Part shown: positions 34,475 through 46,500 of the stretch, piece by piece
How positions within the stretch are numbered: the first letter of the stretch is position 1
Layout: each line of letters begins with the position of its first letter
NCBI RefSeq assembly: GCF_963676685.1
Contig: NC_092344.1
Location: 40,802,589 to 40,866,588 of the forward strand
DNA length: 64,000 nucleotides
Source: Mytilus edulis
Lineage: Eukaryota; Mollusca; Bivalvia; Mytilida; Mytilidae
Direction of reading: 5' to 3'
Made by a program: the position numbers and the translations under genes
The notes under the pieces: generated by a model
Told to the model about the DNA's origin: nothing
Databases searched by the model: none
Seen by the model: only the letters and a program-made list of their open reading frames with translations

Positions 34475-35022
34475 CTATATTGAAGAATAAAAAAGTAAAA
34501 CTTTTGTGTCCTCCAAAAACTCAATGAAGTATATTTCAAGTCGTGGTAAAAGTTTCAACCAGATCTTTGAAGCCAGAAATAAGAAAATTACACTTGTTTG
34601 AATTTCTCACTGTACGATCAGTCTCGCTTGTTTATTTTAAAACTGTATGATCAGTCTTTATGTCACTGTATTCTAGTGGTGATTTCAAAGTTATTTACGA
34701 TACATTAGAAGGTGGCATTTTTCTAAATAACACAAATATATTTCAATACATTCACATCCTGAAAACTTATGAAACATGTTTTAGCTTGATAGGGTGTACT
34801 CGACTTACTACATTAAGTATAAGGATGTTTAAATGTTGCTAAAATAAGAGGAAGGTTTGATATATAAGTTTCAGAAATGTCCTCCGTTATACTTAAAATT
34901 GTACAAACGCACAGATTTAGTTGTTATATAAAAATGCATATATTTACACACATTCGAGGCCGTACTGTAGCCTATAATTGATCACAGTTCCTTCACTTTG
35001 TTTAAGATGTAGAGCTATATAA
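34475..35022. other. no recognised feature
   Basis: Possible 5' intron of the TSP1 gene; no signal-peptide exon could be identified. Confidence 0.4.
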
Positions 35023-35205
35023 AAAAAGATGTGGTATGATTGCCAATGAGACAACTATCCACAAAAGACCAAAATGACACAGACATTAAAAACTATAGGT
35101 CACCGTACGGCCTTCAACAATAAGCAAAGCCCATACCGCATAGTGAGCTATAAAAGGCCTCGATAAGACAATGTAAAACAATTCAAACGAGAAAACTGTC
35201 TCTTG
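35023..35205 (+). repeat. dispersed repeat family D
   Basis: AAGATGTGGTATGATTGCCA, ACTATAGGTCACCGTACGGC, CCATACCGCATAG, AACGAGAAAACTGTC. Other copies: 43682-43815, 52228-52380, and partial copies near 9496, 32868 and 37570. Very similar between loci, so recently mobile. No ORF. Confidence 0.8.
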
Positions 35206-35344
35206 TGTCAATTTTACACCACTTTGTCAAGCGGGGGGTTATAGTGATAAAGAAGTCCGTCTTTCCGTTCGTCCGTTGGACCGATACAATATGTTTCGCC
35301 GGTTTTGTAAGCGCATCTCCTCATAAACCACTTAATATACATTG

Positions 35345-35495
35345 AGGGTTCCGGCCATTTTTAAATGGAGAGGGGTCCAATCCAGGAGAAAAGGGATTCC
35401 AAATATATGTTCCCATACAAATGAATTGATAGTTAAAAAAGGGTTTCAAACTGCCGGGTCTCCGTTTTTTGAATCCGTCACTGATATAACTATTA
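35345..35495. mobile_element. hAT-type MITE, strongly decayed
   Basis: GGCCATTTTTAAATGGAGAG, TATATGTTCCCATACAAATG and GAATCCGTCACTG follow the order seen in the intact copy at 8379-8535. Confidence 0.55.
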
Positions 35496-37569
35496 ATTAA
35501 TCTTATTCGGATTCCTTATCATAAATGATAATGACTGTATTGTGTACCGTCTATTTAGAATTTTAGTAAAAATCTTTTATGGGGTTACTTTATATAAGAT
35601 ACAGACTTGAACATTACATTATATGGGGGCACCCATCAGGTATTTCCAACACCTCCTAAACCAATCATTAAAGTTTTCTGAAATTGCTCCATTTTTACTC
35701 GATTAATGCATTATGGACCTTCTATTTCTGTAAACTTACCAAAATTATATCACATGAATACGCAAAGCTGTCTTTATCCTTTTTTTGTTATTTTAAACGA
35801 TAAGCTTGATTTATGTTAATATCATCAATTGGTCAACGGCGGACGGTGTAAATAATCTTTAAAAATGTAATAGCTAAAAACACTATTACAAAGTCCACAA
35901 GAGAATCATGTATTACTTTTTAGGCATTTGATTTTAAATACGACTGATGGAACAAAAATACAATTATTTTGCCGTCTAAAAAATTCATCAGAAATATATT
36001 TGTATTGTCTGATGAAAGTAATTACACGTTATAATTCCCTGGATAGTTCATAATATCACATATACACGTATATACCTTCAAATTGCTGTTGTTTTTTCTT
36101 CAAAATCACGACTGGTCATACAGTCAAAAAATCTGAAATCGCTTCTAGAATACAGTCAGTTTTAGACTGATCGTACAGTAATTTATTTTGGGATCCTCAG
36201 GGAAAACATATTTTTTTATATGAAATACGAATATTCTACTTAAATACGAAAAGAATATTGAAACAGTATATATTTAACTGTAAACTGATGCAAATATTTG
36301 CAATAAAAGATTATTTGCTTTGTACTACGAGAGCAAAATTGTCCATCGATTTCACTTTTTTCTACCAAGTTGATGTGATACACACGTATATTTTATATTC
36401 TAATGCATGTTTTTGTTACAGTTACTCATATTTATGATGCTATATATACCTTGAAGATGTTCAAAGCACTTTGTAGATATAAGAGTAAACAAATGATGAG
36501 AAAAGTTACCGTAGGCAAAACCGTCCTGTTAGCCAGTTGGAAATCATCGCTTCGAAAATCGCGACTTCCGGATAGCGTACAGAATAGTATCTACACTGTG
36601 TTATCTGTATTTATAATTATGAACATTCATTACTATATAAATAAAGTGTATTTACTTTCAATTCCAAGTTTACTAATCGATCCATGGTGGTCAAATGATA
36701 TTGTATACAGACCCTCCTCCATTTAATAAACCGTCTGTGATCGCCGTGGATAGTAAACTTGAAAATGATAGCAGATAGAATTAAAATACACTTTATTCGT
36801 AGTATATGTATTTATACAGAAAAACGCAAACCGGAAGTCTAATCCGACTTAAAATTTCGTCCAATGACGGGACAATATCCGCATGCCTTTTTTCTCGTTT
36901 TTCTCCCAAAATAACACAATCTGAATAATCATATAAATGGATGACAAATGCGACTATGCATGTTACCTATAGAACACAGAGGCATGATGATTAATTTATC
37001 GTGGAAGGAAAAGAAGCGACACACAAAATGAGGTCTTCTCGTTTAATAGTATAGAAACTGTATGAAATAAGGCTTCATTTAGATTTAAAAACAAACAAGA
37101 GACATTATGCATTTAATTTAGTTCGCTAAATAAAATTCCTTATAGTAACTATGCTTTTTCACAAAATAAAAAGCAAATGAGCATCGCTTTTGCTGCTTAG
37201 TGTTGTTATTTTCCCAATTGTTGAAGGTTCGTTTCTTCAAACTAAACCTTTTTTTTTCAGAATGCAAAATGCTTTATAATGTTTTCCCAAATATTCTTCA
37301 AACCAGTTTTGTTATAGAGCAAAAGATAGCTATTATGTATATGTAGATATTGTGAAAAGCTACCAGCTACCAGCGGTGAAAATCATCTTCAATTACCGCA
37401 AGTAAAATTTTCTGCCCTTTTTCCATCTATTCTATTTTCAACAAGAGGATGACAGAGTGATAGCAAATCGGATTTTTTAATATATATTTGTGTCCTTGCA
37501 TTTTTTAATATCACAAGCTAGAATATGCGACAATTCTCCCCCAGAGATCAATGAGGTAGATGTTAACAG
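35496..37569. other. no recognised gene
   Basis: AT-rich. The 107-codon frame at 36403-36726 has no family motif. No exon or RNA supported. Confidence 0.45.
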
Positions 37570-37690
37570 GTCATCGTACTACCTTTAATACTGAGCCAAA
37601 CCCACACCGTTACAATGTAGCTATGAAAGGCGCAGGACATGACAAATTTAAAACAATTCAAACGAGAAAACTGTCTCTTTTCTGTTCTTG
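37570..37690 (+). repeat. family D fragment
   Basis: Diverged 3' part of family D (CCAAACCCACACCGTTACAA ... AACGAGAAAACTGTCTC). Confidence 0.6.
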
Positions 37691-37889
37691 GTTATATTAC
37701 ATCTTTGGTATATTTCTTTCTGTTATGTTTTTTTTTTATCTTTATTGTGTATATAATACATACTTAACTTTTTTTTTACTTTCTGTGAGTTTATATCTGT
37801 AAATGACTCAATACGCAATGTCGTATTCAATACCTGTTTACTGATAGATTTATATACAAATATATATTTATTTCTGCTTGCTTAATACC

Positions 37890-40010
37890 CAGTTACAAAA
37901 TAGACCATTTAACAAAGCATTTTGACAATTATGAAAAGCGAGAAATGTTGCCTACCACAAGTAAAATCTGGAATATATGCTGTATGCTTATTCTTGCAAT
38001 ACAAGGACAGACAATCACAAAGAATAAAATCACAATTAGCAAGTCGAGATACTTTGCAGAACGATCTACTATAGTATTTGTTAATTGTTAGTTTGTTCTC
38101 GTCATGAATAATATGCATGTAATAGTTGTCACTGGGTATTACAAATGTTAGTATAAGTAACAATTATACATCTATACAAATATTTTAGTAAATGGGTATT
38201 GAATAAGACATGGATGATTGCGTAATTTTCAGACTAGAACATACCCGTGATATCGCGGGTCCGTGACTGAATTAATATAACTATGCGTAAGCCTTATTTT
38301 AGTATTAATTATTTGGAAAACAAAAAGTTCTGAAATGGAGTATTTTTAATCAACAGCATTGTCCTATATTAGTTATAAATAAAGTTGAATTCTGTGAATA
38401 GCTGTTTTACGTCATGCCGGCTAACAAATTGAAAACTGTGCCTATACGCCTTATTTTTAGAACTTATTCCCGATTTTTAGTATTCGTATTGTTATTTTAG
38501 AGAGTCTCACTGATTAAAATTTGACAATGATTAAATTTAGTAGTGTCAACCTTGTGATTAAATGGTGACCCGTGTATATAGCAAAATCCTAAATACACCG
38601 TTTGGTGGTGCGCCTGTCAGATGCGGAACGTACAGATAATGTAATAGGTAAAACAGGTGAATATACTATTATTGGTATCGGTATCGGATTCGACCCGGAA
38701 CTTGTTAATTATTGGCAATATTATGTGGAAAACAAAAGGGTCTGGAGTGGTTTGATATACACCATTGTCCTATATATTAGCTATAAAGTTGAATTCTTTG
38801 ATTTGTCGTTTTTACCCCATTACGGCTGACAAATTGGACCTCGTTATTTTAGTTTTATTAGAAGGTTAACAGAAAGTTTAAAATAAGTTGAATACATCTG
38901 GAATTTATTTATTATACTTACTCCTGCAAGGAAGAAAAATCACTTGGTTTGAATAATAAAATCACAATTAGCAAATTATTTCCATAAATTAGCATCGTTC
39001 ATTGGTTCCAATACATATTTAATTACTTTTCTAACACTGATTAATAGACCATCCGTATTCATTTTTGTTAGTTTGATAAGTGCATTTCTCAAAAAGTGTA
39101 TAAAATTTTCCGTTTCACTCCTAATATAGACAAATCATGTGGCTTTTTTAATAGTTGAAGTAAAGTTTGCTTCGCATGGTGGATTTATCTAAACTTAAAA
39201 TCTAAATGTGTCATCTCTTATTCATTCATGATGGTTTTTGTCTTCGGGAGTATTGGATGAAAGTAACATTTTATTTGAAGTTAATTACACATTTCAAACT
39301 GTTAGGAGAGACATTATGTTTATTTTATATATAGTGTTCGGTCCAAATTGTACCCGTGTCCTACTTTTCTTGCTTAAGGGAATTTATTATTTTCGATCTG
39401 AAATTTTATTTTGTATGAAATATTTATAGGTTCGTTAAATATTAATTAACTTTCCCCAAAGTTTTCCAAGAGGTAAGATAAAGTTCAGCACCAGGACAAA
39501 GGTGAATGCCTGGGATAAGCACTACGAGTGTCATGATTTGTATTGATAATGATCATAATGCCTAAAAAATGATACGAACAATGAGTGCGGCTCAGGCTTC
39601 TTCAGTTGTCAGTACTTTTATTATAAGTATAATAGCTAAAATACTGAACTCTAAGGAGAATTCTAAACGGAAAATCGTATGCACTTTTCAAATAATCATC
39701 GTTTTTCATTATAATAATTTAATAAATTATCTATGAAGAGTTTTTTTTAAATTAGTTTATCTACATGTAATTGACTGAAGATTCAAATTATAACCTTCTT
39801 ACTAGTAAAATGCCAAATTTATGGCTTGTAATCACGGTCGAGATACCTTGAAGAACTATCTGTTTTATTAATTGGTATTTTGTTCTCGTCATGAATATGC
39901 ATGTAAATGTACTATTTGTCACTGGACATTTTTAACAAGCACCCATCAATCTATTATATTCGATCAGTGAACAGGGATTGAAAGGTTACCAAAAGTATGA
40001 TAATTATCTC
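37890..40010. repeat. region of mutually similar repeats
   Basis: 37890-38205 and 39790-40010 share GTTCTCGTCATGAAT, ATGCATGTAA and TTGTCACTGG blocks. 38225-38440 and 38680-38835 share ATTGTCCTATAT, AAAGTTGAATTCT and GGCTGACAAATTG. Also TATCGCGGGTCCGTGAC at 38252. They appear to be copies of one or two uncharacterised dispersed elements. No coding sequence recognised. Confidence 0.5.
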
Positions 40011-40700
40011 TATTATATTTGGCAAACATTACACAAATTGAATGCGAAATCATTTTTATTGTCAAATATATTACATTAAATGGCAATCATGTAACTTGAA
40101 AACTCTTATGTGCTAATGAAAATCTAAGGAAGAAAATGCTTCGTTTCAATTATTAAAAAACAAATTTATAGTCATAAAAACTGAAGAGATTTCGTAACAA
40201 TAGCTTCACAACAAAACAAAAAACAATTAACAAACAAAACAGACTATTCTATCATTTTTTAATGTAAATGAGAAAGCATCACAAAAACAGACAGAAAAAA
40301 AAACACAATTAACTGAGTTAACACTGACAGTACTCGCAGTTACTAAAAGCTACGTTAAAACCAATTTCAGATTATAAATTAAACCATGTTTTTTCCGAGA
40401 CTTTAAAGTTAAACATAATTATAAGGTAAAACATATCGATTGAAAGTTTTGAAGGTCTTTTAAAATATAAAACATCGATTGGTGCACATTTTTTTTTTTT
40501 TGAAGTGCAAAATCTAAAATAATGGTCGACGCATTAAAAAACAAATGAAACTTAAAAACAGAAGCTTCAATTATTGTAATTTGTTCGGTGACATAGTGGG
40601 GCGTCTATGGTTAAAACCCATTCTATAATATATTAATAGATCATTGTTGATTTCTTTGATTTTTTTTTTTTTTTTTTTTAATGTAAAATGTAATATTAAA
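40011..40700. other. no gene; T-runs at ~40488 and ~40662
   Basis: AT-rich. A T run of about 18 (40662-40679) directly precedes the LINE fragment. Confidence 0.5.
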
Positions 40701-42659
40701 TGATATTGTTTTATTATCTACATCAGCTGAAGGACTACGAGAAAAGCTGGGAATGCTTGATAAATTTTGCAAAGATTGGTGTCTCAATGTGAATACTAAT
40801 AAGACAAAGGTGCTGATTTTCAACAAGGCCGGCAGACATGTAAAACAGATATTCACATTTCAGAATATAAATCTGGAATGTGTTTCAAAATACAAATACC
40901 TAGGTTTATATTTAAGCTCATCTGGTTCATTCAGTTATGCTCAAAATGAACTATACAAAAAATCCCTGAAAGCTCATTTCAAGTTAAGGAAAGATCTTTT
41001 ATCACTTAATCCTGATGTAAAAACAAGTATTCATGTTTTTGACCACACTGTAAAACCTATTTTATTATATGGTAGCGAAATATGGGGGATGTTTAATTCT
41101 CTTTCCTCTAAATGTAAGAAGGAAGATATATCTTTTGAAAAATTATATTCAGGTTTTAAATACCCTGTGAGAAACTTCATATAAAATTTTGTAAATTTAT
41201 ACTTGGGGTACACAAGAAAACAACAAATGCTGCAGTGTTATCTGAACTTGGAAGATTTCCAATATATTTTAATATTATAAAAGGAATGTTATTGTACTGG
41301 TATAGATTAGAGAATTTAGGTAATAATTTTCCTCTATTAAAAGAGGCATATACACAATCAAAGACACTACATCACATGAATATAACATCATGGTATGGTT
41401 CAATAAATGTTGTTTTTAAAATACTTGGTATTGACTATACAAATGCCATAAATGCTCCATTTTGTGAATCCTTATACAAATTTAAGAAATATATACAAAC
41501 CAAGCTATCAATATTGTTTATTAGCTGTTGGAAAAAACAAATAGATAAATTTTCAGACAGTAAACTGAAAACCTACCTTTTATATAAAACAAATTTTGGT
41601 TTTGAAAAATATCTAACATTGATCAAGAATTTTGAACTTAGAAGAAGTTTTACTAAATTACGTGTATCTTCTCATAGATTACAAATAGAATTAGGTAGAT
41701 ATCAGGGTATTCCCCGAATTAACAGAATATGTAATAAATGTTCTTCCAATACTGTCGAAGATGAGGCTCATTTTCTATTTGATTGTAACAAATTTGAGGA
41801 TGATAGAAATTGTATGTTAGCTAGTATTGCACAATATAATTCTTATTTTAATCATATGAACAGTCAAAGCAAAATTATCTGGTTATTTAGTGTAGAAAAT
41901 GTTGAGTTACTTAAAATAATATGTAATTTTATATACAAACATCTTCCTTAGTGAAGATTAGTTAAAGGAAATCTATGTGTGTATATACATTTGATTGGAC
42001 ATAGAAAATTATATTCATCTGAATATCACAAACATACTAGCCGATTAAGAAAAAAAAATAATTGTTAAGATATATTATTTATTCAAATGTTCTCTTATAT
42101 CCTTGAGGCATCGTCCCCTGGTATCAACTGCATTCAAGTTACCTATGATGCTTCCTTGTTTGCTTTTGATACAGGTAGGAAAGAGACATTTACACACATT
42201 TTACATGCCTATGGCCCATAAGGTATCGTCCCCTGGTGTCAGCTGCCTTTAGGAAACCATAATGCTTTCCTATTTGTGCTGACACAGGATGAGTCATGGA
42301 CATGTTTAATTTCTACTTTCTTTTTGGCTAATTATTATATATTTAATTGATCCAACTTTTTGTGTACTATACATATGTGGATATCTATTTTTCTTTTTTT
42401 TTTCTTTTTGGGCTGCTTGTTTGTTATCTATATCAACCACACTTGTAATAAAATGCATTAGTATTAAAATAAACCAACATACTATAGATTCTTTATCTAC
42501 GTATTCTTTAAGAACTTAAATAGTTCTCGTTTAACTTTTTTTTTTTTTTATCTCATTGTTTGTATTGTATTATGAAAAAAAATTATTGATGTTGTAATGT
42601 TTATGCCCTTTGGGGCCCATAATTGGAAATAAAAATATCTTATCTTATCTTATCTTATA
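40701..42659 (+). mobile_element. 5'-truncated LINE with intact 3' end
   Basis: Begins inside the RT just after the catalytic DD (NDIVLLSTSAEGLREKLGML), continues through WCLNVNTNKTKVL and SKYKYLGLYLSS, and is then broken by a frameshift near 41170-41185 into the frame 41235-41951, which ends with a CNKC...HFLFDC zinc-knuckle. A 0.7-kb 3' UTR holds two imperfect ~120-bp repeats (about 42095-42180, 42215-42295; GGTATCGTCCCCTGGTGTCA) and finishes with (ATCTT)n at about 42631-42659, a simple-repeat tail typical of several LINE clades. A different family from 31456-32823, though with the same layout. Confidence 0.85.
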
Positions 42660-42875
42660 GTGCTAAAGATGTATTCGTTTGCTAAGAGTAACTGCAAACT
42701 TAACTTATATTTTCTAGCAGTTTTATAATACTTTTAAAAAATATTGCTTTGTCTTCATACTTCTCTAACGACTTTTTATATATGTAAGTTATGTTTAATG
42801 GAGATACTTGGGATACGTTTTTTAGAGTTTTGAAATATAAATGTTAAATCATAAAAGTTTTTTTTTTTTATTGAA

Positions 42876-43507
42876 TCAAGCAATTTCTACCTGAGCTGGA
42901 GCTCTTTCGCATTTGTTATAATTTGTCCCACATACATAAGAACCTTGATTATTTGCCATTTGCAAACAAAGAAAACAAAATTTCTGTGTACATGTACATT
43001 GCATTTGTTTACAACCGTCAGTGTGTTCGATCATAAGTCCACATTTCGGACAAGCTCTAATTGATGGACACTTTACTCCACTAATATCCTTTTCATTGCA
43101 TTCACGCAATATCTTTTTCTTGGGATCTTCACTTGGACAATTTAAATTACCACAGTCAGTAGTTTTTGTTGTCTGCCATGTCCGACGACAAGACCAACAG
43201 AATTCGACGGCAGAATTACTCTTCATCGTACAAATTGGACAAAGAGTGCGTACAGTTTTTTCATTAATACGTGCACAATAAGACTGACAATTCGAGCACT
43301 GTTGCATTCCAATAAAGTTAGATAGATAGTTTATAGAAAGTTTCGTTTCAAATTCTCTTTGTTCTTCTGTTGTTAGTGCTGCGCATGCTTTGATGAAGCT
43401 AAATTCCCACAGTTCGTCGCATGGTTTCGGATTCATATGGGGACATCTGAACTCTAATTTTCCACTCGATAAAACACTTCTGCAATATTCAGTAAGGGAT
43501 TCAGCAC
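42876..43507 (-). CDS. exon 4: IBR and RING2 of RBR protein
   Basis: Acceptor CTTTACAG at 43508 onward; TGA stop at 42876-42878. Order: AESLTEYCRSVL and FRCP (end of RING1), FIGMQQCSNCQSYC, LCPICTMKSNSAVEFCWSC, CGNLNC (IBR), then RACPKCGLMIEHTDGCKQMQ and CTCTQKFCFLCL (RING2). The cysteine after DG is the expected thioester site. Just past the stop is AATAAA followed by an A-run. Confidence 0.85.
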
Positions 43508-46500
43508 CTGTAAAGGACATTACATAATGATAGCGTATTCTTTATATCTTTTTATTATTATTTTTGAATACTATAATCGTTGTGCATGCTGAACCTAAAA
43601 GTAATACATTTGTACCATGATCATATAGAAAACAAACCAACCAAAGTGTGTTGTCGGTCATTTATGATTTTTAATATAAAAAAGAAGATGTGGTATGATT
43701 GCCAATGAGACAACTATCCACAAAAGACCAAAATGAAACAGACATTAACAACTATAGGTCACCGTACGGCCTACAACAATGAGCAAAGCCCATACCGCAT
43801 AGTCAGCTATAAAAGTTCATTATCTAAGAAAATGTTCCTTATTATCGAGCCATTTCACAATTGGTATTATAATTGATAATTGACTTTCTTCAGTATAAGA
43901 GAAAATGAAATGATAATGGTTTGATCTTAAAACAAAGATATATAAATGCAGCTCTTATACAATATTTATTAATAAATAGATTTCAAAAAAAAAATTGAAA
44001 GTATTGCAATACTGATTTAAATAGACGATACAATACAGTAACGGCATTGTAGAGTATTAAGGTAAAGTAGCGGTAAATGAACGCCGTCTATCGGATTCCG
44101 CGAAATAATGCGACGTTTTGTACGAATTACGTCCCTTTGACTAGACTTTTCATTATTGTAACCGGCGACTTTCCGACGGGACAACGGTAAATTTAATGGA
44201 AAGTATGCAACTTCTAGGATAATGGACTTATTTGATAAAATTGTAGATGAAGAAATACTACAGGATTTTAAAAATAAATATAAAAAAAAGTCATGAAGAA
44301 CTTATTCAAAAAGAAAATCGCAATCTTCACTGGTATAAAGTGGTAGAACTTTGAAATCTCGCTAAGCAGTTAAGTTGTGATGAGGAAAAACAGTGTGGTC
44401 TCGGTAGGACTCTATATGTAGTATATCAAAACTATCCATACAAAAACCCTATATTCACTGGAAAAAGACATCGTTCAGCAGAAAATAAGCAGAAGGGGAT
44501 GCAAGTTTTGGACATTAATCATATTAATCTTTGTATTTTACAGTGAGACTAGATATTCCCTATTTTGAAAATTATCACACCAATCGGAACAAGTACAAAC
44601 CTTTTCATTTAAGAAAAGGAAATGACATAAATATATACTGGTCATAAATTCTCCGCTGCGTCAGTCAAAACGATTTTACTTTTAAATTAATTAACCTTCT
44701 CCACGGTCGCAACAATCATTTAGTATTTTTACTAAATAAGTTTTTTTTAAACTAGAACAAATAAATTATTAACAAAAGTGATATTTCACGATCATTAACT
44801 ACATTTTGAATTTTCAATTCCACGTTTTTGTTATTTTGTTATCATGGTGTTTTCTTTCACGTCCGCAATATTGTGGAAAGTTTCGAAGTTAAAAATAGAA
44901 CACAAATCTTTAAATAGATACATGTATGAATAGTATAGTGTTTGAAGGGTAAAACATGGAATGTGGAAAGTTTCGAAGTTAAAAATAGAACACAAATCTT
45001 TAAATAGATACATGTATGAATAGTACAGTGTTTGAAGGGTAAAACATGGAATATTCTTCTAATAAAAGAACATTCAGTGGATCATTAAAAGAATTTTCTT
45101 AGTATTGATTCGTATGGTTGTCTCCTCAAAAGAAATTGTGATATAGACTATGATGGGTAAAAAAATAACCGAATAAAAAATAAACATGTACCCTAAAAGA
45201 AGCATCTCAACTTGAATATAGAACAGAACAGTTTTCAATTCTATTTCACTCATAACTTGAAGGTCAAGTAATAGAAGGATGCGTTGATGTTTTAAACATT
45301 TTAAAGATAACAAAATCACCACATTTGCGCTCCGTTTTACAAAATTTGGGACCTGAAGCTTGAAATATGTTTGAAGAAATTTTCTTTTTATTTATGAAAT
45401 CTGAAATGAGAAAAATTAACCCCCCCCCCCCCCATTTTTTTTCACATCCCCCTTTCCCTTTTTTCAAAACTGATCTCAATTCAAATTTCTAATGGAGTTT
45501 GCAACAATAACTACTCATTTAAATACATCATAAAATATTAAAATGTAACAAAAAGTGCTTGTTATCACTGAATGGTAAAGAGTGTTTTAATTTATCAGTT
45601 GGTAGTAAAAGTGAATATACATTGTGCATTGTATAAAACAATGATTTAAGTTGATTCAACTACAATTCTGGACAAAGAAAGATAACTCCAATCAATTGAA
45701 AATTTCTTGCTATTGCACAATATTGTGCAATTAGATCTTTCTTGCTATTGCACAATACTGTGCAATTGAAAATATTTGCTCTTGCACAATACTGTGCAAT
45801 TGAAGATTTCTTGCTATTGCACAATACTGTGCAATTGAACATTTTTTGCTATTGCACAATACTGTGCAATTGAAGATTTCTTGCTATTGCACAATACTTA
45901 ATATAATAATTTTGGATCCTGATTTGAACCAACTTGAAAACTGGGCCCATAATCAAAAATCTAAGTACATGATTAAATTCAGCATATCAAAAAAGCCAAA
46001 GAATTCAATTTTTATTAAAATCAAACTTAGTTTAATTTTGGACCTTTTGGTATTTAATGTAGACCAATTTGAAATCGGGACTAAAAATTAAGAATCTACA
46101 TACATAGTTAGATTTGGCATATCAAAGAACCCCAATTATTCAATTTTTGATGAAATCAAACAAAGTTTAATTTTGGACCCCGATTTGGACCAACTTGAAA
46201 ACTGGGCCAATAATCAAAAATCTAAGTACATTTTTAGATTTAGCATATCAAAGAACCCCAAGGATTCAATTTTTGTTAAAATCAAACTAAGTTTAATTTT
46301 GGACCCTTTGGACCTTAATGTAGACCAATTGGAAAACGGGACCAAAAATTAATAATCTACATACACAGTTAGATCCGGCATATCAAAGAACCCCAACTAT
46401 TCAATTTTTGATGAAATCAAACAAAGTTCAATTTTGGACCCTTTGGGCCTCTTATTCCTAAAAACCTGTTGGGACCAAAACTCCCAAAATCAAACCCAAC

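Noticed and set aside
36403..36726. 107-codon ORF as a gene
   Set aside because: No recognisable domain or codon signal, and no homologous pattern to neighbours.
42867..42872. A-run after the RBR stop as evidence of a processed retrocopy
   Set aside because: The gene has three spliced introns joining in frame, so it is not a retrocopy; the A-run is a simple homopolymer.
43021..43281. Plus-strand ORF opposite the RBR exon
   Set aside because: Shadow of the minus-strand coding exon, which has clear IBR and RING2 motifs.
45705..45899. CRISPR-like or riboswitch-like tandem hairpins
   Set aside because: Units are contiguous with no variable spacers; they belong to a minisatellite block.
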